A stretch of DNA of 64,000 bases from Phalacrocorax aristotelis (GCF_949628215.1 NC_134277.1:111555463-111619462); one strand, 5' to 3'. Shown: positions 42,801 to 51,030, counted from the stretch's first letter. Numbers and translations: made by a program. The notes: generated by a model from the sequence alone, not told the origin.

Positions 42801-45800
42801 CTCCTTTTTATTAGTCAGTTTTAAATGCAGCCTAACACCACGGTGGAGACATATGTATTAACATAATATCACCTTATAAGCAACACCTGGTAAAAAAAAA
42901 ATACTCTTCCTTTCTCTTCCTCAACACATTCCCACCAATCATTGTGTGCCTCAATTTTCATTAATACCTACCACTAAAATAAAAATTAAAATACTAGCAA
43001 ATATTACATTTGAGCCAGGAAACAATGGATAGATATACAGACATATAGGAAGAGTAAACAGTTCCCAGAGTCCTTCCTGGATTAAAAAAGAAGAAAGAAG
43101 TCAAATACAACTTGTTGAATACTGAGTCATTCTATGGGATGTTCAATCTTTGTCATTACAGAATACTCAGCCAGCAAAAATATTAACTTAAATGGAATCA
43201 TTTCAAAGTATCAAGAAGCCACAACTGTGTCAGTAATCACTTACAACCAGTTTTCCCCTCTTGCAGTCCCATTGTTTAGTCTCAAAAATGTTCTTGAATG
43301 AAGATACCAGAAAACTGACATCCCCATTGCCTTTTTTTTTTTTTAAAACCTATCTTAGAGAACTTGGACATCACAAATTTCCTGGTACTTTGGATAGAGT
43401 GAAAACAGGCATACAATTTGACATAATCAAGATGCACACAGATAAGGCAGCAAGATCACATTTGAGGACTTCAAACCCTGCCTACACTGAAAGATATCCC
43501 GGGCCAATTCTGGTAACAGACCTTGAGGGCAGGGGATGGATTTAACAGTGAGCTATTTTTACCTTTAAATTCCACCTTCTCGATTTGCAGCAACTCATAG
43601 CCTGTGGCTTTCAGTGTTACAGTAGCAGTGTAACAATTACAAAATAATCTACAGCAATATTTTTGTATTATTTAAAAGGTCATTGAAATCTGCATTTCAG
43701 AATATGCTGTAATACTTAAATGCTCTCCACCACACCTGGCAAGAGTTATTTGAACGTATGTCAGCTGATAGGTGAAAATACACGAACAATCCTACATTGT
43801 AGATCAGATTAATAATCAGAAATTAAACATAATCTGTTATACTGATCTCTCCCAGTAACTCAAATCAAAGTGAAAATTTGTTGCACACAGACATGCTCAA
43901 AAGTTGCTGACTTACTTCTAGCTTCAGGGTAATAACAAAAAAAAGTGTGACTTATTCTGAGATGTTTACAAAGGTAACAAAAATGGATTTCACACACTTG
44001 TAAGCAAGAACTTCAATAAAGGATATAAATTTAGAACATTCAGACATTTTTGTAATGTCTGACTATTGCTATTCAGACACCTCTGAATCACATGAAATTC
44101 AAATTCTGAAAACTGTCTACTAATCTTCCAAGGCTCATCAAATCAACTAGTGTTGATTTTCAATTAGGTGTTGCAGAAGCACGTCTTATGACCGACTTAA
44201 AGATTTGGCAAAGGTTTTTGAAAAAGGACCATCATCCAAGGCCAACTTAAATACACATTATTTACAATTGCAAAACTGGCTTCTTTGACTTAAGGAAGAC
44301 CGAGTTTCCATAAAAATGCTAGAAATCTTTGAACTGAAAACTTCAAGTGCTGCTATTTAACTAAACAACTATTTTTAAAAATTACTTTAAAAATTTACTT
44401 TCTTACAAGGAACCAATTCCAGATTACCATAATCTTCACTAAACTAGAGCTACAGACAATGATTATATGCATGAGTCACATGAAAAAGATCCCAATAAGA
44501 AGCAGAAGATGTTCCACCTTCCAAATTTGTTGCTCTTAAGTGTCTCATGTTTCAATTGTTCCTATTCAGTCCTAAATAAACCCAAACAACTTCAGATTTG
44601 AGAAGCTAAACAAAATACATTAGACTAAAATACAGAAGAAAACTCATCTACAGGAGTAATATGGCTGAAGACCTGGATGGATACAAGAACCGTGAGGCAA
44701 ATTCTCAATGTTCCATATTGAGTCTCTGAAAGCAATACGTACTTGATACGTAGTGTATCAACTGCCCCTTAGTTTCATCGCTTTTAAGTACAATTTTTCC
44801 TCCTGTCACATTTGCACAACACTCTGGAAAGTACTTTTTTTTTTTTTGTGGTTTTCATTAGGTATTCCTGATGTTTCCAGAATCCAAAGAAACCTACCTG
44901 TCATAGAAGCAGAGGGAATCAACCATGACCCAAGATGCTATTAATGACTGAAAATTCTAGGAATGCAAAGTACTATAAACCCAGGATTCTAATCTTTCGG
45001 TCACCAAGGGAAATATGTAATGTGCTAGCCACTACGGGACATGTTCTTTAGAACCCTCCCTGAATTGCGTGGAATAAAATTCAGGATAAATGTATTACAG
45101 ACCTTATTTTTGCTGATTGAGTAAAGTAGGTTTAAAAAAAAAAAAAAAAAAGACAGTTTCATCAGGCAATGATGAATTTAAAGCCTCGCCAACAACTCCT
45201 TAAGATAAGTCCTACGTACTTTTTCATTTGAACTATTTTTTGCATGAGCCATACTAACATATTTCACTGTTAACCCTAAAGGTCACCAAATCCATTATAA
45301 GTTCCTGAGGCAAGAAAAACAACGAAATTATTTGTCCAGTTCAGATGTTGAGACTTAAACTGGATCTCTGTTACAGACACATAAACCATACTAAGTCAAT
45401 AACAATAATGGATAATTGTCCCAACAAAATAACTTTGAATAACCAGCTACACCAAAAAAAAATATAGGTTGGTTTTTTTAAACAAAGCTGTATGGCTTTT
45501 CTACACTAAGTTTCACTTGTTCTGAGTCATACATTCTCTTACTAACAAATTACTTTTTAAAAGGTAACACTTGGATTCCCTTCTGCCAATATTATGTTCT
45601 TCAATGCAGTACTTCAGAACCGAATTAGTTTGTGACCCACAAACCTTTTTAAACACCTCAGAATAATAAACGGTTAGAAAATATTTATTGAAAGTGTACT
45701 TGATGCTCTCTCAATAGACAGCTCTTTCTATAGTATATTACTGTAATAATATAGTAATAGAGAGTGCTTTCCATGGAGTATTAAGACTGCAGTCTCATTA

Positions 45801-47967
45801 TGCTTCAGATTTTGTTTTTGCTTAGTCTGCTCTACAGAAATTGTTCTAAGATATGCATTAGCCTGAAACCAAAGTTTATGCCTAAAGAATACACATTTCA
45901 TGCTCCAAGTACATAAACACACAGCACAATGAAGATGACTGACTAGCAATGGCTTCACACAGACAGAATTTCTAATCCAGTAGTTATTCTCTATTCCCTG
46001 TATCAACACTTCATTTCATATCACATAAATACAGCTTACTTTCAGCTTGAAGACAGCTCAACATTTGAAAGCTTTGAATTAGACACAGTAGCTTTCTAAT
46101 CATAAAATCTCCACCAACCTAAACCCGTGCATTTTCTTCCAACCTGTTCTTGCAACAAGGATACACTATACTGAACACTGAATGCAGCCAGACCTGGCAG
46201 CATTTTAACACAGAACAGAAGAGAAAAAGATACATTCCCGCTATGGTTTTGATTCTATGAATGTGCAATTCAAAAATTTAAAAATTGAACTTATCAAGAA
46301 ATTAATGTGTGGTCAGACAGATTTTGGTTTTTAATTTATTTGATCAAAAAAATAAGTATACTTTGATAAAAATCTTTGACAAACCAGATTTAAGCTTTAT
46401 TTCTAAAAGCCAGGCCAGTCAAAGGTATTTTGGAGGGAATATGGTGTTCTTCTCTAATGTAAACATTAATTTGTTCTAGTTGTCCATTTATAGATTCTTA
46501 CAACATCATAAATTCCACTCTGTCCCTCTAAAACAATGAAAAATGAATCTACTAAAAATGGAAAATAAAATAAAAACATTTATAGGATTAGGCAAGTACA
46601 CATACTGACACTAGTCAAAATTTAAAACATAAGTTCAGATAACATTAACAGCTTTTTAGAAAAAATTTCTAACACTGCTGATTCTAAATCTCAGAACGTT
46701 TCAGTTCTGAGATTCTTCTCAATGCCCCTTATGGGTACAAAATATAATCACAGGATACTACTGAAAACTATTTTCTCTATCGTGCTTTTCTTTCTGCCCT
46801 TACCTTTCAAGGATCACTCATCTCTGAAAGAGCCTTCCTTTTCATAACTATCTAATTTATTAAGAGACAAAACCCCACACACCATAACAGCACTAACTGG
46901 GACCTATTTTGACAAGAAGCATGTCACGCCAGCCACAGTCATGCGGTCGGCACGCAATACCCGACACACAGAAACTTCCGAAACGCACGCATTCCTGCCC
47001 GTTATTCCCAAGAAAGGAGCGAGCAGGCTGTTTACGCACCGAGAACCTGCCTGAAACATGACAACTTGGGGGAAAGGGCGGGGAGTCACTTGCCAGGCCA
47101 GCGGCCCAGGCTGCACCGGGGAGAGGGTGCGAGTGTCCGCACATCGCCCACTCGCACGCCCCCGCCTTGGTGGTGCAAAACCGCACCAGCTCCCGCGCGG
47201 GGGTACCGGGGGGGGCCGGGCTGGGCCTTGACAGGCGCCCACAGCCGGCCCTCCAGGGCGCGGGAGGGGGGAAAAGGCCACACGTGAGGCGAGTTTTGCC
47301 CCCGCCGCTCCCCCGCACGGCGGCTAGGTTTCAGTCGCCCGCTTCGGGGCCTCCGCTACAGGCGGAGGGAGACCTCAGGGCGCGCACAGCCCCGCGGCCA
47401 CAGAAATGACAAGAGAACGCCTCCCCTCTCCCCGGGCCCCACTACTGCGGGGCCGGGCCTCCCGAGCGGAGCGGTGACACGGCAGCGGCAGCGCCGGCAT
47501 GCGGGGGGACAGGCGGAGGCAGGAGGCGGACCGGAGCACCGGCGGGGGCCGGAGCGGGGCCGGGGGGGCGGCCGACCCCGGAGCTCCGCGGCCGGCGGAG
47601 CGGGAGGCGGGCAGGCACCCAGCGGGGGCCGGGCCGCGGCACTGCCGGGGCCGCTGACACGTTCTCCAGTCCTCGCCGGATCCCAAGATGGCGGCGGCCG
47701 AGCCCGTTCACCGGCTCGGCGGCGCCTCCCCCCCCCCGCCCCAACCCCCCGACGGACCCGGGCGGGCAGAGCCCGGCATCGCGGCCCACGGTGGGGGAAC
47801 CGAGGCGCCTGAAGGCAGCCCAGCGCCGAGGCGAAACGGGACGCCGTGCCTTGCCGCTGCCCCACTCCCCCGCGCCCGGCTCCCCCCTCACCTTTGAATT
47901 TGAGGTCGGTGGGCGGATCGAGCACCAGGATCTGCTCGTGCTTTGCCAGAGCCCCGGCGGCCGCCAT
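12730..47967 (-). CDS. VAPA: VAPA, vesicle-associated membrane protein-associated protein A (six coding exons)
   Basis: Joined exons 47967-47892, 28629-28477, 19041-18938, 16903-16823, 13992-13816 and 12888-12730 give 750 nt, 249 residues plus stop, the usual length of the short vertebrate isoform. From knowledge of the family, VAPA is a tail-anchored ER protein whose MSP domain binds FFAT motifs of lipid-transfer and tethering proteins (ORPs, CERT, VPS13) at membrane contact sites. Visible: MSP domain about residues 8-125; K93 and M95 in HKFMVQ, equivalent to the human FFAT-binding pair K94/M96; P55 in TTAPRRYC, equivalent to VAPB P56; coiled coil about 168-207; hydrophobic tail about 228-246 ending GKFIL. 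All junctions are GT-AG with compatible phases. The start was chosen because it opens directly into [15 protein letters not shown] and has G at -3 and +4. No frameshift or premature stop was seen. Identification is from remembered family sequence, not a search. Confidence 0.97.
12889..13815 (-). other. VAPA: VAPA intron 5
   Basis: 927-bp GT-AG intron. No repeat or other feature was recognised. Confidence 0.9.
13816..13992 (-). CDS. VAPA: VAPA coding exon 5 (linker and coiled coil)
   Basis: 177 nt, phase 0 to 0, residues 139-197. It starts [20 protein letters not shown] (linker) and continues through [13 protein letters not shown] into the heptad-like [20 protein letters not shown] coil used for VAP dimerisation. 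The acceptor is ATTTGTAG and the donor AGA|GTAAGT. Confidence 0.97.
13993..16822 (-). other. VAPA: VAPA intron 4
   Basis: 2.8-kb intron with a CR1 3' scrap close to its 5' end, an A-rich tract at about 15938-15957 and an adjacent C-rich stretch. Mammals have an alternative exon of about 45 codons at this position. I could not find an equivalent here. Confidence 0.9.
16538..16664 (+). mobile_element. CR1 LINE, degraded 3'-end fragment
   Basis: GACTCCATTGCTGGAGGTTTT is followed by the typical GTTAGACCAGATGGT block and terminal TTCTATGGTTCTATGAATCC. This is the plus-oriented 3' terminus of an older CR1, antisense to VAPA, about 160 bp past the exon 4 donor. Confidence 0.8.
16823..16903 (-). CDS. 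VAPA: VAPA coding exon 4
   Basis: 81 nt, phase 0 to 0, residues 112-138: [20 protein letters not shown] then PSENDKL. It finishes the MSP domain. The acceptor is GTCTTAG and the donor CTG|GTAAGTAGG. Confidence 0.96.
16904..18937 (-). other. VAPA: VAPA intron 3
   Basis: 2.0-kb intron of AT-rich sequence. No mobile element or other feature was recognised. Confidence 0.9.
18938..19041 (-). CDS. VAPA: VAPA coding exon 3 (FFAT-binding surface)
   Basis: 104 nt, from the last two bases of Val77 to Val111. The acceptor is TTGAACAG and the donor GTG|GTAAGTA, leaving phase 0. It carries [20 protein letters not shown], with the basic and methionine residues that contact FFAT peptides. The following TTYAPPN is TIFAPPN in human as I recall it. 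Confidence 0.96.
19948..20994 (-). mobile_element. Solo LTR, avian ERVL-like
   Basis: About 1,047 bp. On the plus strand it begins near GTGGTGGGTTGACCCTGGCT and ends near TTGCCACGCAAACCTAATA. On the minus strand it has the TGTATTAGG...CCACC(A/G)-type termini of avian ERVL LTRs. Flanking pentamers AACTT and AACAT differ at one base, consistent with an aged 5-bp target duplication. The terminal dinucleotide on one side has mutated (CG for TG). There is no internal retroviral region. The centre contains short tandem repeats around CTGCAGCCC(A/G)TGG. The family name is from memory. Confidence 0.8.
20310..20710. repeat. Minisatellite-like repeats inside the solo LTR
   Basis: Variant units built around GGAGCAGG, CCCATGGAG and CTGCAGCCC recur at about 35-55 bp spacing. 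Stop codons are scarce in these units, so several overlapping frames on both strands stay open for 75-180 codons. They do not look like genes. Confidence 0.7.
22152..23018 (-). mobile_element. CR1 LINE, 5'-truncated copy with ORF2 3' part
   Basis: 867 bp in reverse orientation, so it is sense to VAPA. The plus strand begins at the CR1 3' end (ACAGAATCATTTAGGTTGG). A minus-strand frame at 22783-22373 still reads the C-terminal end of the CR1 ORF2 protein, with motifs such as [25 protein letters not shown] and [11 protein letters not shown]. Upstream ORF2 sequence is frameshifted and the copy stops near 23018. It is very similar to the copy at 35594-36138. Confidence 0.93.
24564..24643 (+). repeat. 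40-bp imperfect tandem duplication
   Basis: Two adjacent 40-bp units share the pattern AAGCA..T.GG..TCACT.TA.CTGAA.AACTGCA.. and differ at about ten positions. Confidence 0.7.
25545..27554 (+). mobile_element. CR1 LINE, 2.0-kb copy with broken ORF2
   Basis: Plus-strand CR1, antisense to VAPA, truncated at its 5' end in the segment before the reverse transcriptase. Conserved pieces appear in shifting frames: [20 protein letters not shown] (about 25700), [20 protein letters not shown] (about 25800), [26 protein letters not shown] (reverse transcriptase block, about 26440), [13 protein letters not shown] (about 26703) and the 3' region to TTCCAACCCAAACCATTCTA. Several frameshifts make it inactive. 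The catalytic FADD box reads FAGD. Confidence 0.93.
28477..28629 (-). CDS. VAPA: VAPA coding exon 2 (MSP core)
   Basis: 153 nt, phase 1 at both ends, encoding the rest of Gly26 through Ser76 and the first base of Val77. The acceptor has a T-rich tract ending CAG; the donor is TCAG|GTAAAA. It encodes the conserved [20 protein letters not shown] segment of the MSP fold, including P55. The stretch GSSVIVS differs from human GSTVTVS as I recall it. Loss of this exon would keep the frame but remove the domain core. Confidence 0.96.
33646..34545 (-). mobile_element. CR1 LINE, 5'-truncated copy, different subfamily
   Basis: About 900 bp in reverse orientation. The plus strand begins ACAGAGTAGTTGGAAGGCAC and proceeds through CAGGGACACCCAGAGCCAG to ATCATCTTCCACCAAGGGT. 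Minus-strand frames retain CR1 ORF2 C-terminal pieces ([29 protein letters not shown]; and [20 protein letters not shown]). The 3' part differs from the 22.2 and 35.6 kb copies, so it belongs to another subfamily. Confidence 0.9.
34975..34994 (-). mobile_element. Displaced CR1 3'-tail repeat
   Basis: TAGAATCATAGAATAGAATC, units of the CR1 terminal repeat. They match the start of the CR1 that resumes after the LTR at 35597, so this appears to be the tail of that element cut off by the LTR insertion. Confidence 0.7.
34995..35591 (+). mobile_element. Solo LTR of an avian endogenous retrovirus
   Basis: 597 bp with TG...CA ends: TGTCATGGTTTTAGCTGGGA at the start and GGGGCTAAACCACGACA at the end. 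Flanking pentamers GAATC and GCATC match at four of five bases, consistent with a 5-bp target duplication. A TATA-like TATATTAAC lies mid-element and ATTAAA about 120 bp before the end. No internal coding region remains. The family is recognised as a common neoavian LTR type, but I cannot name the subfamily. Confidence 0.85.
35594..36138 (-). mobile_element. CR1 LINE, 5'-truncated copy split by an LTR
   Basis: 545 bp in reverse orientation. It is nearly identical to the 3' part of the copy at 22152-23018, including one stretch of about 140 bases without difference. A minus-strand frame at about 36140-35720 keeps the ORF2 C-terminus ([38 protein letters not shown]). Its 3' tail continues on the far side of the LTR at 34975-34994. 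Confidence 0.93.
38453..38504 (+). repeat. 31-bp tandem duplication
   Basis: TAAA(T)AAAAGTTGCATTCAGT occurs at about 38453 and, as TAAGTAAAAGTTGCATTCAG, again 31 bp further on. Confidence 0.7.
39240..39760 (-). mobile_element. Very old CR1/L3-like LINE remnant
   Basis: Plus-strand text shows degraded forms of reversed CR1 phrases: AGTCAGATCCCCTTTCAGTC, TAAACAAGCCAAGCTATTCT and GTCGTTAATGAAGATATTAA. Similarity is patchy. The call is by recognition of these phrases only. Confidence 0.45.
39911..41222 (+). mobile_element. CR1 LINE, 1.3-kb copy with broken ORF2
   Basis: Plus-strand CR1, 5' truncated at AGATCATGGAACAGTCCCTC and ending AACTATTCTATGATTCTGTG. ORF2 pieces in shifting frames include [20 protein letters not shown] (about 40227), [13 protein letters not shown] (about 40330), [17 protein letters not shown] (about 40700) and [18 protein letters not shown] (about 40850). 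The catalytic FADD box again reads FAGD. Internal frameshifts make it inactive. Confidence 0.93.
41223..46900 (-). other. Repeat-poor part of VAPA intron 1
   Basis: About 5.7 kb with no mobile element I can recognise and only short open frames. The content is AT-rich single-copy-looking sequence with a few homopolymers (for example near 45132-45150). No conserved regulatory motif was identified with confidence. Confidence 0.5.
47685..47695 (+). promoter_or_regulatory. YY1 motif AAGATGGCGGC within VAPA intron 1
   Basis: Exact AAGATGGCGGC on the plus strand about 200 bp inside intron 1. This motif is usually found just downstream of a transcription start, often overlapping an ATG. The VAPA start codon itself sits in a similar GAGATGGCGGC on the opposite strand. 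Confidence 0.5.
47892..47967 (-). CDS. VAPA: VAPA coding exon 1
   Basis: 76 nt encoding residues 1-25 and the first base of Gly26. It reads [12 protein letters not shown] and then the first MSP strand, ending DLKFK. The donor is AAAG|GTGAGG. It lies inside the CpG island. The alanine-rich start is slightly shorter than the human N-terminus, by one residue relative to AKHEQ. Confidence 0.96.
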
Positions 47968-48110
47968 CTCGCTCGCTCGCTCCGGCGGGAGGAGGAGTGC
48001 GAGGAGGAGGAGGAGGAGGTGGGGCGGGAGGGGGAGGCCGGGCGGCGGCGGCGCCGCTCCCTGGCGGCGGACGGACGGACGGACAGATGGGCAGCGGCTC
48101 CGCTGCCGCC
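47968..48110 (-). promoter_or_regulatory. VAPA: VAPA 5'UTR and core promoter (approximate)
   Basis: GC-rich sequence directly upstream of the start codon, containing a GAG/CTC trinucleotide repeat and an ACGG tetranucleotide run. There is no TATA box at the expected distance. A CCAAT element sits at the upstream edge, so transcription probably starts within this interval, perhaps at several points as is usual for CpG-island promoters. The start point is inferred, not seen. Confidence 0.55.
47988..48019. repeat. GAG/CTC trinucleotide repeat in VAPA leader
   Basis: Imperfect GAG repeat, interrupted once by TGC, 20-50 bp upstream of the start codon. On the transcribed strand it is a CTC-rich tract of the likely 5'UTR. 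Confidence 0.8.
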
Positions 48111-48112
48111 TG

Positions 48113-48117
48113 CCAAT
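48113..48117 (+). promoter_or_regulatory. CCAAT box (NF-Y-type)
   Basis: CCAAT in the context CTGCCAATGCG, about 150 bp upstream of the VAPA start codon and in reverse orientation relative to the gene. NF-Y works in either orientation. The assignment rests on motif and position only. Confidence 0.5.
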
Positions 48118-48243
48118 GCGCGCACTGCCGCCCCGATCGCCGCTCGCGGCCCTCCCCGCGCGAATGGCTCAACGGCCGGCCGGCCGGTAACACCACCCCT
48201 CCGCGGGCACGAGGGCGGCGGAGGCGGCGGCAGGGCCCCCACC

Positions 48244-48253
48244 GCGCATGCGC
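48244..48253. promoter_or_regulatory. NRF1 site
   Basis: Perfect palindrome GCGCATGCGC, the full NRF1 consensus, about 280 bp upstream of the VAPA start codon inside the CpG island. NRF1 sites of this form are typical of housekeeping CpG-island promoters. Confidence 0.65.
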
Positions 48254-48397
48254 CCGTGCGCAGCTCCCGCTTCGCGGCGCTTCCCCTGCTCCCGCGGTTG
48301 GAGCGAGACCCGGCCCGGCCCTCACGACCACCCGCCTCTGGAGCCGCCGGGGTGCAGGAGCGGAGCGGGAAGAAGCGGTACCACCCCCTCACCCCCA

Positions 48398-48426
48398 CCC
48401 CCCCCCCCCCCCCCCCCCCCCCCCCC
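48398..48426. repeat. Homopolymer run of 29 C (G on VAPA strand)
   Basis: Uninterrupted run of 29 C, preceded by further C-rich sequence, about 430-460 bp upstream of the VAPA start codon. The G-rich strand could fold as a quadruplex. Length in the assembly may be unreliable. Confidence 0.9.
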
Positions 48427-48513
48427 ACATCCAAAACACACACGGTTCGGACAGAGGCGGCGGGAGCACCACGCGTGCGCCGCGAATCGCCGGAAAAGGG
48501 GCACTGCCGGGGG

Positions 48514-48533
48514 AACTACTGCTCCCGGCCTGC
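48514..48533 (+). promoter_or_regulatory. Degenerate ZNF143/THAP11-type site
   Basis: AACTACTGCTCCCGGCCTGC resembles the ACTACAATTCCCAGCATGC consensus with a few mismatches. It lies in opposite orientation to the better match about 50 bp away. Confidence 0.4.
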
Positions 48534-48565
48534 AGCGCGGTGCCCGGGCGGGCAGGGGACGCGGG

Positions 48566-48585
48566 GCATGCCGGGAGTTGTAGTC
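48566..48585 (-). promoter_or_regulatory. ZNF143/THAP11 (ACTACAAYTCCC) site
   Basis: On the minus strand this reads GACTACAACTCCCGGCATGC, a near-perfect match to the long promoter motif bound by ZNF143 and THAP11. It is about 600 bp upstream of the VAPA start codon, so it may serve VAPA or a divergent plus-strand transcript. Confidence 0.65.
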
Positions 48586-48880
48586 TGCGGAGCGGTGTGG
48601 CGGGAGCAGGCAGCTGTGGCGGGCTCCGTCCCCTCGGGGCTGATGGAGCTGGTTCGTCCGGCTCTTCCCTTCTCTTGCCTCGAAGCTGGGGGAGGAAGGA
48701 CGGAGCCTGGGTGGTGGGTCCCTGAGGGGCGACTGGGAGAGGGGCAACGTCGGGCAAATTAGCCGCAAACAACCCACGGCCACTGGCGGCTCTGGCTTGG
48801 GTCCGGGCTGCTCCTGGGTGAGGCTTGAGGGGTGGGAGCCCGCTCCCAACCGCTCTTAGAACCAGGTCGGGACGGCCGCA

Positions 48881-49936
48881 GCCCGGCCTAAAGGCAGCTG
48901 TGCCACCCTGCCAGGCAGCACCTGAGCGCTGAGGTGGATAGGCCTGGCTCTCAAACAGGCCCGGAAAATGTCCAAAACCTCTCTTCGACTCAGAAAGTTG
49001 TCTCGAGGTGAAGGCTTAGGAGTATTAATGGGGCTGTCAATGTTGAGAGAGGTTGAGCTCTCACAAAACCCAAATGAGAAATAAAAGCCATTATTTATTA
49101 GTAGGGAAGAACACGGGGTATTTGCCATCCTTCTCACTTACACTTTCTATCAGAGACAGTGTTTTCACGGTAGGCTTTTTCATTAATACTATACTTTCAA
49201 GCGGATGGTGCATCTTGGGTCATTTGAATACACTGGTGACAACCAAACAAGAAAAAACATAGACAGCCAAAGCCATCAGAACGTGGATGATCCCTATGTC
49301 CTAAATATAATTCTGAAGAATCTAGCTGTAAGATATTTAAGTTTCTACTCATGCAAGGTTGGAGTATGGGTGTTGGAAATGAAGTCAGAAGGATTAAGAC
49401 ATTTATTTTTCCTCTCTTGCAATCTGGTGTAGGTATGCTAAGACCATGTATAGGGACGTAATAACCCATTTGAAAAAATATGTCCTGGTAATAAGTACAT
49501 TGAAATTACTTAAAAATCAGCTCATCATAGTAAGACTTGAAGATCACATAATTTCTTTGGTGAATACCTCTACCTCAGTCCCAACATGAAGGAAGGGTCT
49601 TGAGGCCATTTGGCAGGGGAGACCCTCTAAGTAATTTAGGTTCAGGCTCTGCTTTGGCTCCAGCAGAGCCTTCACCCTCCACTTCAACAGCCTGCCATCA
49701 TGCCTCTCTTGCCAACAACAAATACCTGGGTGACTTTAATACTATCAATGACTGAAGAATATATAAGTGAGAAGTGCTGTAGAAAAGTACTTCAGATCAG
49801 TTTTCCCTGATTAGAATTGGCTTCGATAGGTGGAGTGACATGGCATATATGTGAAAATGTTGCCAGAAGTTTGCAGCTATTCTGGCTGCAGTTTTCCTTA
49901 TGATGAGCATAAAACATCATCTTAAATTACATCCTT
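48881..49936. other. Intergenic DNA upstream of VAPA
   Basis: Composition falls from CpG-island levels to AT-rich. No exon, repeat family or motif was recognised. Confidence 0.5.
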
Positions 49937-50272
49937 TATTTACAGTGCAATATTTAAAGTTATTGTCTGGTGGTCTGCTGGGCTTTGTTAGCAAAACCAG
50001 TGTTCCACTCTGTTTATGCATTCTTACCTTTGGGATCTGCAAGATAATCTGGAAGATAGAGGTTTGGGTTTTTTTCTGTCCTGGTATGTCTTTTTTCTTC
50101 TTCTTCTATTTACAGTGCAATATTTAAAGTTATTGTCTGGTAGTCTGCTGGGCTTTGTTAGCGAAACCAATGTTCCACTCTGTTTATGCATTCTTACCCT
50201 TGGGATCTGGAAGATAATCTGGAAGATAGAGGGGGTTTTTTTCTGTCCTAGTGTATTTTTTTCTTCTTCTGT
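49937..50272 (+). repeat. Tandem duplication, two units of about 170 bp
   Basis: The TACAGTGCAATATTTAAAG segment at 49941 recurs at 50111, an exact 170-bp offset. The similarity runs through GTCTGCTGGGCTTTGTTAGC, TGTTCCACTCTGTTTATGCA and GGAAGATAGAGG to a T-rich end with TTCTTCTTCT. The copies differ at about ten positions and by a 3-bp deletion in copy 2. Neither unit resembles a CR1 or LTR. Confidence 0.92.
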
Positions 50273-50839
50273 TAGCATGGACACAGCCTATTACCACCAG
50301 TCTTTCTCTGTTCCTGTTCATGAATCCACCAAAGATTATGCTACTGTACACATTCAGAAATGATAATTCAGTTCCAGAGTTACTGCTGGTTATGTACCAG
50401 GAGAACGTCCAGGTCTTGGCTTACAAAGAATCAAGCATCAGGAACTGCTGCAAAATACTAAATGCCACAAAAGGTTCTGTCTTTTCTCCTTTAAATGTCA
50501 TTTAAAATGTAACGGTAAAGAGTACAAATTCACAAGAAGCATCCTCTAGGCAGGTTTAGAAGACAGAAATTCCTCTGTTTTCTAATTCTTTTATACATCT
50601 CTTGTATAAGAAAATCTCAGGCAAAACAGAAGTTAAATTCCTGCCTTAACACGACAACAGGTCTTACAGGTTTTGCCATGTACAGTTTTCAGTGCAAACA
50701 CCTTGTTAGACATGGTTGCATGGTAGATATACCTGACATAAGGGGACATGCATGGGCTGGGGGAGGACTGGGTTAATCCGTATCAAGAGGCAGTGAATGA
50801 AGACAGGGCACAGCCTGAAGTACCTGTGGCTCACAGAGG

Positions 50840-51030
50840 GAGCATCATAGCATGGCTGAGGCTGGAGGGGACCCCAGGAGGTCCATAGTTCAATTTCCAA
50901 CTCAAAGCAGGGTCAAAGCTGAATTCAGGCCAGGTGGCTCAGGGCTTTGTCCTGTGGTGTCATTAAAACCTGCGTGGACAGAGATTTCACAGCCTCCCTG
51001 GAGCAGCCCAGCTTGGTGCTTGCTTGTCCA
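50840..51030 (-). mobile_element. Degraded CR1 LINE 3'-end fragment
   Basis: Plus-strand phrases ATCATAGCATGGCTGAGGCT, GGAGGGGACCCCAGGAGGTC, CAAAGCAGGGTCAAAGCTG and CTCAGGGCTTTGTCC match the reversed 3' part of an old CR1. Confidence 0.65.

Larger units (their letters stand above)
28630..47891 (-). other. VAPA: VAPA intron 1
   Basis: 19.3-kb GT-AG intron. Mobile elements lie between 33.6 and 41.2 kb. The stretch 28.6-33.6 kb holds no recognised feature beyond A-rich tracts (for example 31377-31392). The stretch 41.2-46.9 kb also lacks recognisable repeats, apart from homopolymer runs near 45132-45150. The 5' end lies in the CpG island. Confidence 0.9.
47030..48880. promoter_or_regulatory. 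CpG island over the VAPA promoter and exon 1
   Basis: About 1.8 kb of very GC-rich, CpG-dense DNA in an otherwise AT-rich window. It covers VAPA exon 1, the start of intron 1 and about 0.9 kb upstream. All frames are long and open here because stop codons are rare at this composition. The boundaries are estimates by eye. Confidence 0.9.

Noticed and set aside
47442-48762. Long open frames on both strands of the CpG island (up to 333 codons)
   Set aside because: They overlap each other in several frames, are rich in Pro, Arg, Gly and Ala, and include the homopolymer C run. The composition removes stop codons, and only the VAPA exon 1 frame has family similarity.
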